In this document: positions 43,621 through 52,966 of the stretch, one piece after another
Numbering within the stretch: position 1 is the first letter of the stretch
Layout: each line of letters starts with the position of its first letter
Assembly (NCBI GenBank): GCA_963575745.1
Contig: CAUYUJ010014325.1
Coordinates: 298,501-362,500 of the forward strand
DNA: 64,000 nucleotides
Direction: 5' to 3'
Source: Prorocentrum cordatum
Taxonomy: Eukaryota > Sar > Dinophyceae > Prorocentrales > Prorocentraceae
Position numbers and translations under genes: made by a program
The notes under the pieces: model-generated
Told to the model about the DNA's origin: nothing
Databases searched by the model: none
What the model saw: the letters and a program-made list of their open reading frames with translations, nothing else

Positions 43621-45125
43621 GCGACAACACTTCTCGGAGCCCAGGGTGCACGCGACAAGCCCCAGGGGGCACGCGGGATGCCCCTGGAGATTTGAGAGCT
43701 AGGGGTCCAGGCCCCTGAGACACATCTCTTGAATGAGGATTGAAGCTTAGAGGATTGGGCCCAAGACTTGAGGACACGCCTACTCAGTGCCCAGAGGCAC
43801 GGTGGCGGATAGACGTATATGTGTTCATATCATGTCTATAACTCTGTATACGATTTTTCCCGCCTGCTGCGTTTCTACCTGATGCTTCTACCTGCGAGAG
43901 GGCATGATCCGAGTGCCCCCTCTGAAACTCAGTATGTGCACGCACTTGCGGAGTCCTGATCGGTTCACCCGCCCATTTCTCTTGTTCCTGTCTCCGTTCG
44001 TCCGTCCTGTCAGTCTGTGTGTGCGTTTGTGATATCGTTTGCCGTTTGGGCCTCGTGAGATATTGGCGGCCAGGCCACGGTTCAAAGCACGATCTTGCTT
44101 GTTACAGCCTGGCTTGTGTGGTGATCCTGGTGTGCCTGGTGGCCGTGTGACCCGCACTGAGGTTGATTCTGCGTTTGTGGAGATCCGTGGTCGAGCTCGT
44201 CTCTTTAGCAAGCAGCGTCGATGTCATTGCTGATGTATTTTGTGCGTGCGGTAGAATCGTAAGGCCGCTCAGTTTCGCAAGTACTGTTCGTGGGTGTCGT
44301 CAGGCTACTTTTCCCAGTCGGTCGTATTCCTACTTCTTGTCTTCCTCCTGATTCCACCTCTTCATCTTGATCGTACATATTTGGACCGCTCCCGTCCGCC
44401 GCTCATACCACACTATTGCAGCGCGAGGTCAATATTTCCCGGCCGCAGTCAGCGCTAGACACAATCAAGGTGGACTCGATCAATGAGTGTGTTGGTGCAG
44501 GAGCACCCGTGGCAGGCCGAATTGGCGTTGGGGATCCGATGGGTTGTTCGTATAATGCATCCATACTTGCTGTTGGCAGTGCTCCTCATCGATGTCATCG
44601 GCGCTGACACGTTTGTTGTTGCAATCTATCGTTCCAACCGCCATGGGTGGTGAATCGTTGCAGACCTGTCGCCGTCTTGTTTTGCGCATGGTGTGCATGC
44701 AGAAGAGGAGTAAGAGAAGGTGACATGAGGGAAAGGACTGAGATGAGGAGGAGGAGGAAGAGGAGATGGAGGAGGAAGAGCATGAGAAGAAGGATAAGAG
44801 GAACGGATAAGGAGGAGGATGCATAGGAATGAGAGGAGGAGCATGGGCTCGAACCTGTCGCTCTGGGGATCGATGTTCGGTAAGGCCAGCTGGCCGTGTC
44901 TTCTCGCAGCTCACGGCCCCACACCGAAGCTCCCAGCAATTACGCATTTGGCATGATACCGGGTGTTTGCCGTCACGTTGTCGTTGGGCGAGGTCGAGGA
45001 ATGGGGATGGGGAGAGATGAGGAAGAGTAAATTTGGCGAAGGAGAACGGACCCCAGCATAGTGACAAGCATAGCTTAACACGAAAAGACAATGCCGCCCT
45101 CAGAATCGCAGGTGCGATCCCGATG
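43621..45125. other. 1.5 kb without a recognised gene; GGA-rich tract
   Basis: Mixed sequence. A purine-rich GGA tract lies at about 44700-44840. No frame has a recognised motif. Confidence 0.45.
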
Positions 45126-45427
45126 GGAAGGTGTTTATGAGAATGAGGATGATGATGTTGATGATGACGGTTGTCATAATGATGATGATTGTGATGATGC
45201 GGATGATGTTGTTGTTGATGATGGTGATGATGTTGTTGGTGATGATGATGTTGATGCTGATGATGATTCGCATTCTGATGGTGATGGTGATATTTTGGAT
45301 GATGGTGATCAAGGTGGTAACGATCATGATGTTGGTGGTGGTGATGATGACGATGCTGATGAGGACAATGATGATGATGACGATGACGATGACGATGACG
45401 ATGATGATGATGATGATGATGATGATG

Positions 45428-45475
<48 letters not shown>

Positions 45476-45960
45476 GTGATGCGGATGATGGTGCGGATGG
45501 ATGAGGATGAGGCTGAACATGATGATACTGAAGCTGCTCATGATGACGGGAATGATGACGTTGATGATGCTGGTGGTGATGATGGCAATGATGATGACGT
45601 GATGATGCTGATGATGCTGCTGCTGATGATGATGATGATGATGCTGATTACGCTGGTGATGACGATGATGATGAGGAGGAGGAGGAGGAGGAGTGTGTGG
45701 GGGAAGAGGAGGGAGAGTGGCACCAGCAGTAACTTGAGGACGGCGAGCAGACCCCTAGAGCCTAGTAGTGACAGACTTGCGCCACACAGAAATCGAATGA
45801 ACCCGCGGAGCGGGAGGCAACGCGGACCGCGGCCCCCCTTCGGGGAAACTTGTTTGCGAACGTGCCAGGTTGGCATGCCGTGGGACCGTTAGGGGGGGAG
45901 GGAGAGGAGGAGGAGGAGGAGGAGAAGGAGGAGGACGAGGAGGAGGAGGAGGAGGAGGGG
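45126..45960. repeat. (GAT)n / (ATG)n microsatellite and GGA tract
   Basis: Mostly GAT/GATGAC trinucleotides from 45126 to 45700, then a (GGA)n tract at 45680-45705 and another at 45895-45960. Poly-Asp, poly-Met and poly-His frames here are microsatellite translations. Confidence 0.93.
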
Positions 45961-46589
45961 CACAGAAATCAGGAGGAGTGCCAGAGTGAACCCCAGATGC
46001 ATCAACGATGTTGCAGCATACCCTTTCTGTCCCAAGTCCCCTCATCATACGTCCCCACTGGCCTTCCTCTCATATTCAACAAGCGCCCCTTTGAACGAAC
46101 AGCACCATATGGGCCTGCCACTCAGGCGAGAGGCCCGCTTTGACATGGAACAGTCTGCCTTGCATCCTTCCAGCGAGCAACCAGGGCGCGCGCACAGGTA
46201 TGACCATGCAGTTTAGAGGTGTCCATCGAGATCTCCGCTTTGAGAAAGTACCGCTCGCATCTGTGTAACTATCCAGCTGCAGCCGGCAAGTCCCGTCACC
46301 GTGCCAGCACAGCATTATTGGTGGACCTTGCGCGAGGGAGACGGGAGGCCTCAATGTGTGACACCTCGCGCGGCGATCGATGTACTCACTGCGGCGACGG
46401 TTGGAGCAAGCCCAGAAAGCTGCCACATTGTAACACATCGTTGGACTGTGGTTTTTCTTGGCCTGTCCCAGGGCTCTCTGCGGCGACCGTTCGGGCAACG
46501 CCGACAGGTGTCACAGCTGACACTTCCGCTGTGTTAAGCCCATCTTGCATTGCCGTGGTTCACTCATGGAGCGGAGTAGGACGATAAAA
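45961..46589. other. No gene recognised
   Basis: Unique-looking sequence between two GAT microsatellites. Frames up to about 120 codons lack motifs. Confidence 0.45.
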
Positions 46590-46935
46590 CGAGGGAATGG
46601 TTTGAAGACGATATTCACGATAACGACGATGATGGTAGTGTTGCGGATAATGATGATGCAGCTGATGATGAGGTTGATGATGTTTCTGATGATGATGGTG
46701 ACGATGATGATGTTGATGATGATGCTAATGATGGTGGTTGTGATGATGATGATGGTGGTGATGATGATGCTGATGATGATGATGCTGATGATGACGATGA
46801 TGATGGTATTGATGATGATGATAACGAGGATGGTAGTGATGGTGATGGTGATGGTGATGATGATGGTGATGCTGATGGTGGTGATGATGAAGATGAGGAC
46901 GTGGACGTGGACGGTGGCGGGGATGACGATACTGA
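46590..46935. repeat. (GAT)n / (ATG)n microsatellite 2
   Basis: GATGATGATGGTGATG-type trinucleotide tract, like 45126-45700. Poly-Met and poly-Asp frames are artefacts. Confidence 0.93.
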
Positions 46936-47034
46936 TTAGGATGATCGCGAGGAACAGGAGGAGAAGGCGGCGGAGGACCGTCACATGTGACACATTTTGT
47001 CTTTTCTTCTCGACGAGTTCTCATGCTAATTCTT

Positions 47035-47660
47035 TGGGCTGTCTTGGTGCTGTCCTGGGTTCCTGTGGGACAGTATTGGGGTGTCCCTTGGGGCCCTCTG
47101 GGGGCGTCATGGAGCCCTCTTGGGCCGTCTTAGGGCTTTCTTGGGGCCCTCGTTGCCGTCTGGGGTTCTCTTTGGGCGTCGTGGGGCCAGCTTGCGCCGT
47201 CCAGGGGTCATCTTAGGCCGTCGTGGGTACCTTCAGCCCTCTTGGGTAAACTTGGGGGTCTCTTGGGTTCGTCCTGGACCTTCCAGGGCCCTCACGGGCC
47301 GTCTTGAGGCCGTCTCGGACGCCTCTTGGGCCCTCTTGAGGCCGCCTTGGGTCGTCGTCAGGCTATCTTGGAGGGCATCTTGTCCATCTTCAGCCAGCGG
47401 AAGACCGAAACGGCGAGCATGTGAACGAACACATCGATAAACAAACGGGAAATCAATGATTGAGGCAGATTCGGGCCCTGCTGAGATTTTCTTGGAGCCG
47501 TCCAGAAAGTCTCCTCGACAGTCCTGAAACGATCTTGGGCTGTCTTTGGCCATCTTGGCTCGTCTTGGAGACATCTTGGGCCATATTGGCGGCCGTGCTG
47601 GCCTGCCTGGACCATCTTGGAAGCCATCCTGGTCGTCTTCGATTTCTTGGAACGCCAGGG
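47035..47660. repeat. CTTGGGCCGTC-type array
   Basis: Degenerate TCTTGGGCCGTCTTGG submotifs belong to the same family as 3925-5310, in the CTTGGG orientation. A non-repeat insert occurs near 47385-47465. Confidence 0.82.
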
Positions 47661-47849
47661 ACGAGTCGGGGCGCCGGCAGAGCCTCGGGGAGGCGGGGCG
47701 ATTCGCGCGGCCCGCGCTTCGAGAGGGGGCTGTCCTTCGAAGATGACAGAATCCCTACCAGACAGCACTTGGCACTCCAGCACGCCTCAACGTGCCAGGG
47801 ACCACGGTGGCGGATTGCACAGGTTTTCGGTTGTGGCCATGAGTGTCGA

Positions 47850-48425
47850 GGAATGTTCAAGCGAACGCTCCATTTTGAAAACGGGCCAACCTCCTTCCGT
47901 GCAGCTGTTGCATCTGTGCAAGTGCCAGGTTGTTTACATTACAGAGTTTTCAAGCAGAGAACCCACTTCGAAAATGAACCTCCCACAATCCCTGTAACGA
48001 GTGCAAGTGTTTCAGACGAATGGGCGCGGCGCGAAGGTGAGAACCCAGCCTTGAAAGGGAACTGCCCTCCTTCCTTGAACAGGAACCGCCCCCCATCCGT
48101 GTGTGTGCGCGCGGCGCGAAGGCGAGAGCCACAATTTGAAATAAGTCGCCCTCCATCCTTGAAGTTGTCGCAAGCTTTAAGACAAATGTGCGCGGCGCTG
48201 TGGCGGGAGTCCAATTTTGAAAACGATTTGCCCTCCATGTGTAAATTTGCTGCAAACGTTTGGTGGATATGCGCGGCGTCTAGGCGAGAGACACATGTTG
48301 GAAACAACCCACCCTCCATCTTTGAAGCTGTTGAATATTTCAACGTTCCGGGTCACCAAAGTGGATGGGCGTCTCAGGCGAAACGCTGGGCCCGCCTTGC
48401 TGGCACGCTTGGTGGCGCGATATGA
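47850..48425. repeat. ~80-bp dispersed tandem cassette, copy 2
   Basis: About six units share GCGCGGCGCGAAGGCGAGAG, TTTGAAAA and GCCCTCCATC, near 47874, 47970, 48050, 48133, 48213 and 48295. It terminates with CAGGCGAAACGCTGGGCCCG, like the end of 30285-30830. An imperfect frame translates as RRE..FENDPPS repeats in both copies. Confidence 0.8.
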
Positions 48426-48454
48426 AGGAGTTCTTTACAAGGAAAAGGGATGGG

Positions 48455-48955
48455 GAAGGAAGAGGAAGAGAAAGAGGAGGAGGAGGAGGAGGAGGAGGAG
48501 GAGGAGGAGGAGAAGGATGTCGGTCGGTGATCGCCCTGTGATCCCAGTTCTGCAACAGCATAAGACGGGTCGGCGTGCGCGGCAAAGGGCATTCTGTCCA
48601 CCCCCACCCCCACCCCCCGCGTTGTCAAACATCTTGTGGAGTGCCCCCAGACAACCCAAAACGGGGACACCAGCGCTAGCTGGATCAAAGTACCAAATAA
48701 TGCGGGTTCCTCATGCCATCAAGCCAGGAAGAGCAGGGAGAGAGAGAGAGAGAGAGAGAGAAAGAGTCAGAGACGGTGTGCGTCCTGGGGCTGTCCTGGG
48801 GATCGGCCACGTAGGACAGTTGGCCGATGGTGCATGGGCGCGCGACACGGCACCACGCTACATCCGCCCTCGTCCACACCAACGCCCCCCGAGAACGAGC
48901 GGGGACGACAGAAGCAGGGGAAAGGAGCGGGAGACTCCCGCGAGAGGAGTGAGTG

Positions 48956-49000
<45 letters not shown>

Positions 49001-49090
49001 CACGGAGCAAGGAGACACAGGAGAGCACGGCCGCCGCCCAAGGCATTCAGTGAACACGGAGTAGGAGGACAAGGAGGAGGTGGAGGAGAA
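48455..49090. repeat. GGA and GA microsatellites with spacer
   Basis: (GGA)n at 48470-48520, (GA)n at 48740-48770 and (GA)n at 48955-49000, with unique-looking sequence between them. Confidence 0.85.
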
Positions 49091-49094
49091 TGAG

Positions 49095-49235
49095 GAGGAT
49101 GATGCCTCTTAGTGGTCTCTTTGTGTCCTCTTTGGGCTTCTGGGGGAGCATTTTGGGGCGTCTTAGGGTGCTCTTGGACCGTTTGGCGCCTTCGGAGTCT
49201 CGGAGACCTACCTCTCTGGGCCGTTCTGGAGAAAC
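49095..49235. repeat. Short CTTGGG-type array
   Basis: A few TTTGGGCGTCTTAGG-like submotifs of the family at 47035-47660, strongly diverged. Confidence 0.5.
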
Positions 49236-50869
49236 GCAACCTCCGTCATCCCGCTCTACCCCTCATCGCAGGCCCCGAGCGGTGTTCGCCACCCGGCGCT
49301 GGCGTCGGGCTGGCTGGCGCCGTGCTGACTGGCGCGGGGGCCTGCTGGGACGAGTTCCCGGCGAGCGCTCGACGCAGCGTCGACAAGCCTGGCGCGGCGC
49401 CATGGCGGGGCCGGGATCCGTCGAAGGGGGCTGCTGCCGCACGTCCTGCTGCTGCCTCTCCCTCTGCTGCTCCTGCTCGCCTCCGTCCTCCTCCTCGCCG
49501 CCCCCATTCCTCCCTTTTCCAGCTCCACCGCCCCGCCCCCAGCTGCAGCTGGGCGAAGGAGCCCAGCAGGGCCTCGCGGGCCGCCCCCCCCCCTCTCTCC
49601 ACCAGGAAGGGGGGAGGCGCCGAAGAGCTGCATGAGGAAATCGGACCCGAAGGCGTGAACAGACCATCGAAGTAAAACATGCTGCAAATCAGAGGTACCG
49701 TTTTGGCACGCTGAGCCAAGGAGTAAGCCCCTCTGTCTCAGGGCATCTAGGACAAGGTCAAGCAGACCACGGAGACCACGGCCAAGACCAAGGATTAGTC
49801 TTACAACCCTCGACATGGATTGTCTAGAGTCCTCCCGTTTAGCGTCGCCCTTCCCAGTGCCGAATGCAAGCGGCACGCGCTTTTGGTGGGCGACGTGGCC
49901 GCTTTAAGCTTGATGATGAAGAGGGGGGTCAGGCAAGTACGTCGCGCTCACTGCCATCAATCAGCTGGTGCGCACATGCACGTGCAAATCACGTAGCCAT
50001 CATCGGAGGTTAAGGTCGTCGGGGGTTGCAAGGATGCCGATGCCGGCGGTCGTCGTTTCCAGGCATCCGCGCGATCTCGACACCAGCGAGGTGCGCTGCG
50101 TGTCCTCCTCCGTTCCTTCTCCCCCCCTGTTCATGCTCACCCTTTTTCTTCAGTGCTTCCCAGTTTCTTTTCTCCCTTCATCTTCTTGCTCCTCCTCGTC
50201 CTTCTCGTCCTGTCTGCGAAGAAGCAGTCGAATTCCCTGTGGTTCCCTGGTGCACCGCTGATGCTTGGATGAGACTTCGTGGCAAGGCCGTATGAGGAGC
50301 GATGGGGATCGGAGGATGGTAGGGTGGGATGGGAGAAGGGGTGGCGGAGGTGAAAGGGAAGCTGAGAGGCTTGAGGGAGGAGGGGGCCTTCTCTGGCCAC
50401 CCCCTCTCGGTTAGAGCATGAAAGGTACATGTAACGAATGCAGTTACCTATAGCACGCGGCCAACCGCCTCCTTCATAGTAGTTGAGGGCATCCTGGGCC
50501 GTGTTGGGCCAGTGTGGGGGGCTTCTCGCGTGTGCAGACGCCCGAAGTGGCGAGAACGCGACAAGTATTCAAAAACTTTCGTGACTTCAATGATTCGTGC
50601 TTCTTGAAGCCCTCGGCCGTGCTCCCCCGCTTGCTTTCTGCCTGCTTGCCTGCCTGCTTGCAGACCTCCCTCCCTTCTCCCTCTTCCTCCTCCTCTTTCT
50701 CCTCCTCGTCCTTTCCCCCTGGCCTGGAGATCACGCGTCTGCGCGATGTGTCATTATTGTTGAGATTTCCCGCGGGGGTCCCGCGACGCTCCGAGTCCGC
50801 GTCGTGGCCGCCGCAGCCGCCCGGCGGCGCGACGCAATTGGCAGGGGCCCGCTGCTCTCACGCGGTTGC
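49236..50869. other. 1.6 kb without a supportable gene
   Basis: The frame at 49399-49635 starts at an ATG with the context GGCGCCATGGCGGGGCC (MAGPGSVEGGCC) but becomes Ser/Pro/Arg-rich without a motif. Pyrimidine tracts occur near 50105-50215 and 50665-50720. Confidence 0.35.
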
Positions 50870-50960
50870 CGATGCCGTTGCTCTCCTCCTCCTTTTCCCC
50901 CTCCTCCCTCCTCCTCCTCCTCCTTCTCCTCCTCCTCCTCCTCCTTCTCCTCCTCCGTAG
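50870..50960 (+). promoter_or_regulatory. Putative trans-splice acceptor (long CTC tract + AG)
   Basis: About 80 bases of CTC-rich pyrimidine sequence end at CCTCCGTAG, with AG at 50959-50960. The AG lies inside the leader-like sequence at the internal GTAG of the spliced leader, a position where a relict leader can supply its own acceptor. Confidence 0.55.
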
Positions 50961-50975
50961 AAATTTTGGCTCAAG
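50954..50975 (+). other. Relict dinoflagellate spliced-leader sequence 2
   Basis: The 22 bases match the conserved leader at 20 positions. CCGTAG and ATTTTGGCTCAAG are exact, and two C at positions 8-9 are A. It is preceded by a pyrimidine tract and followed by a coding-like segment. As with 21750-21771, this points to a trans-spliced message copied back into the genome. Confidence 0.82.
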
Positions 50976-51475
50976 CCTCACTTGGACCCCGTTTGGGGTC
51001 CAAAGGGGGTGCGAGCCCCGTTGCAAGTCTGGCTCAGTGGCGCCGCCCCCTTGCGAGCGGAGGCTCATGCCGCCCGCGCGCCGCCCATATCGCTCCAGCC
51101 TGCAATGATGCTCTGGCCCGCACTGCTGCCAATGCTGCTGGCCACCATCATGCCGCATCTCAGGTCTGAGGCGGCGGTTCACGTTCGACGCTGTCGCGCC
51201 CTTCATCGCAGACCTGCACGCCTCCGAGAGCACCAGTCACTTCAACTCCAACTTCATCTTCTGCTTCCAGGTCCTGCCGCTGACCGAGCCGCGGGACCAG
51301 CCGTTCCTGCACGTCCACTGGCGCCGCAGAGTGCGCCACTGCAAATCATCCCGTGTGGCATCTGCGAGGGCCCCCTCAAGGACATCGCTGACTTCATGCA
51401 CCACCGCCACGTTCGACCCCCTGGCGGACCGCTTGCCGCTGCCGCTCCGCTACGACAAGGTGCTGGTCCGCTCCC
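50976..51475 (+). pseudogene. Coding-like segment downstream of relict leader 2
   Basis: Natural-looking protein text appears in alternating frames. One plus frame from about 51175 reads RRFTFDAVAPFIADLHASES and TSHFNSNFIFCFQVLPLTEP, then RDQPFLHVHW. The next frame continues SAPLQIIPCGICEGPLKDIA and DFMHHRHV (with CxxC). The first frame then resumes FDPLADRLPLPLRYDKVLVR. In the second frame an ATG at 51105 opens a hydrophobic, signal-like MMLWPALLPMLLAT. I infer a processed pseudogene with at least two frame changes. The family is not recognised. It ends where the CCAAGA array begins. Confidence 0.45.
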
Positions 51476-51800
51476 CCAAGACGGCCCCAAGACGGCCCAA
51501 GACAACCCCAAGACGATCCAAGAGGCCCCCATATCGGTCCAAGAGGCCCCCAAGACGGCCCCAAGAAGGGGCCCAGACGCCGGATCCGAACGGACTTTTC
51601 GGGCCCTCGGCCCCAAGAGGTCCCAGGAGGCCCCGAGAGGCCCCCAGGAGGCCCCCAGGACGCCCCAAGAGACTCTCAAGAAGCTCCCAAGAGCCCCCCG
51701 AGAGGCCGCAAAAAAAACATCCAAACGGCCCCCAACAGGCACCGAAACGGGTCTCAAGAGGCTTCGGAACCGCTTCCAGGAGGCCCTCGAGAGACCGACC
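51470..51800. repeat. CCAAGACGGCCC-type array
   Basis: Forward-orientation submotifs (CCAAGAGGCCCCCAAGACGG), family as 3925-5310 and 39905-42480. It abuts the pseudogene of relict leader 2. Confidence 0.88.
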
Positions 51801-51962
51801 ACGAGATCCGAACGAAGTGTGCGTTCCTTCCTTCTCGCTGCGGGCATCCTGGTGCGGGCATCCTGGTGCGAGTGGGCATCAATCACTAACTTGTGATAAC
51901 AATGGCCTTGCATCCCTCACTGGGACATTCGCACTTTATGATGCGAGTTCCATGGGCGCGGA
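51801..51962. other. Short spacer
   Basis: Includes the direct repeat GGGCATCCTGGTGCG (51841 and 51856). No other feature. Confidence 0.4.
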
Positions 51963-52190
51963 TAGAACCTAAGCGCGCGCGAAACGCGCGCGTGGTTCTA
52001 GTATATATATATATATATATATAGTGTGTGTGTGTGTGTGTTTCTCACTCTCTCTCTCGCTGTCTCTCTGTTTCTCTCTCTCTCTCACTCTCTCTCCCTC
52101 CCTCTCTCTCTCTCCCTCCCTCTCTCTCTCTCTCCCTTTCTCTCTTTATCTTTCTCTTTCTCTTCCTCCCGTTCTCTCTCTGTCTATGCC
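51963..52190. repeat. 38-bp hairpin element followed by TA/GT/CT microsatellites
   Basis: 51963-52000 matches 42724-42761 except for a few loop and stem bases: it has TAGAACCTAAGCG at the start, CGTGGTTCTA at the end and a CG-rich stem. (TA)n, (GT)n and a CT-rich tract follow without a gap. Confidence 0.82.
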
Positions 52191-52569
52191 CGCGTGCCTA
52201 GGATGATAGATCATGCCCCCTTCCTTGACCCCTTCCATTTTTATTATCCCGGCGCAATGTGATTTATTTGCGGGGATGGGCGCGGAGGCCGAACTTGAAA
52301 GGCCACGGGGAAGTTGCGAATCGAAATTGGTATCAACAGCATCAACAACGTTGAGCATGGCCATGGTGATCTCGCCGTATCAGCTTCCGCAATCACGAGC
52401 GCGAGGCAGGGCAGTGGGGTTATCACCGGTTCAGTTCGCCCACGTCACCAACGCGCGGCAGGGCCATGGGGGCCACGCTTTCTCAGCCGTTCCCGAGTCA
52501 GGAACGCGTGGCAGGGCCCTTGGGGCCAATTTGATGTTGATGCTACATGCGTATCCTTCACGCGGTTCG
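52191..52569. other. Sequence upstream of the zinc-ribbon exon
   Basis: Contains CGCGGCAGGGCCATGGGG and GCGTGGCAGGGCCCTTGGGG as a diverged direct repeat (about 52454 and 52505). It could hold upstream exons of the gene at 52645, but none can be assigned. Confidence 0.35.
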
Positions 52570-52644
52570 TGGTCCTTCTCCTGTTCCTCCTCCTCCTCCT
52601 CCTCCTCTTTCTCCTCCTCCTTCTACCCCCCTCTACCCCCGCAG
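52570..52644 (+). promoter_or_regulatory. Pyrimidine tract and 3' splice site candidate
   Basis: CTC-rich sequence of about 65 bases ends with CTACCCCCGCAG, AG at 52643-52644, directly before the coding segment. It would serve either a cis-spliced intron or trans-splicing of the leader. Another AG follows at 52651-52652. Confidence 0.55.
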
Positions 52645-52675
52645 CTGCCCAGGCCCGAGCATCGGCATCGGCGCG

Positions 52676-52966
52676 ATGCGCGCCCGAGGCAACGAGTGGA
52701 TCGACAAGCTCGAGGCGGCCAGCGACAACGACTTGGCCAAGGCCAAGGCCAAGGCCACGGCCAAGCGCAAGTCCAAGCCCTGCAAAGACCCCAAGGCGGT
52801 CGAGCCGAAGTACGCCACTTTCGAGGAGGCAAGCGCTGCCGCCCAAGCGCGCACCAAGTGCCTCCCTTGCAAGGACGGCTCCAAAGGGTGCCGAGCCTGC
52901 GTGGGCGAATGGTTTGTCGGCCGACGCCGCAGTCGCTGTTGCCGTCGCCCGAATCGGCGGCCCTGA
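52676..52966 (+). CDS. Hypothetical small basic protein with CX2CX6CX2C motif
   Basis: The ATG at 52676 opens 96 codons ending in TGA at 52964-52966. The first half is charged and Lys/Ala-rich (NEWIDKLEAASDNDLAKAKA, then KATAKRKSKPCKDPKAVEPK). The second contains TKCLPCKDGSKGCRACVGEW, four Cys spaced CX2CX6CX2C as in a zinc ribbon, then an Arg-rich tail. Composition is much more natural than in other frames of the window, and a strong pyrimidine tract/AG lies 31 bases upstream. I chose 52676 because it is the first ATG after the acceptor, although the same frame is open to 52547. It may be a complete small gene or the last exon of a larger one. Function is unknown. Confidence 0.5.
   Translation: MRARGNEWIDKLEAASDNDLAKAKAKATAKRKSKPCKDPKAVEPKYATFEEASAAAQARTKCLPCKDGSKGCRACVGEWFVGRRRSRCCRRPNRRP

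Noticed and set aside
45131-45892. Poly-Met/poly-Asp frames
   Set aside because: Translation of a GAT microsatellite.
49981-50000. ACGTAGCCATCATCGG as a third spliced leader
   Set aside because: Only the first part matches. The TTTTGGCTCAAG half is absent and no pyrimidine tract precedes it.
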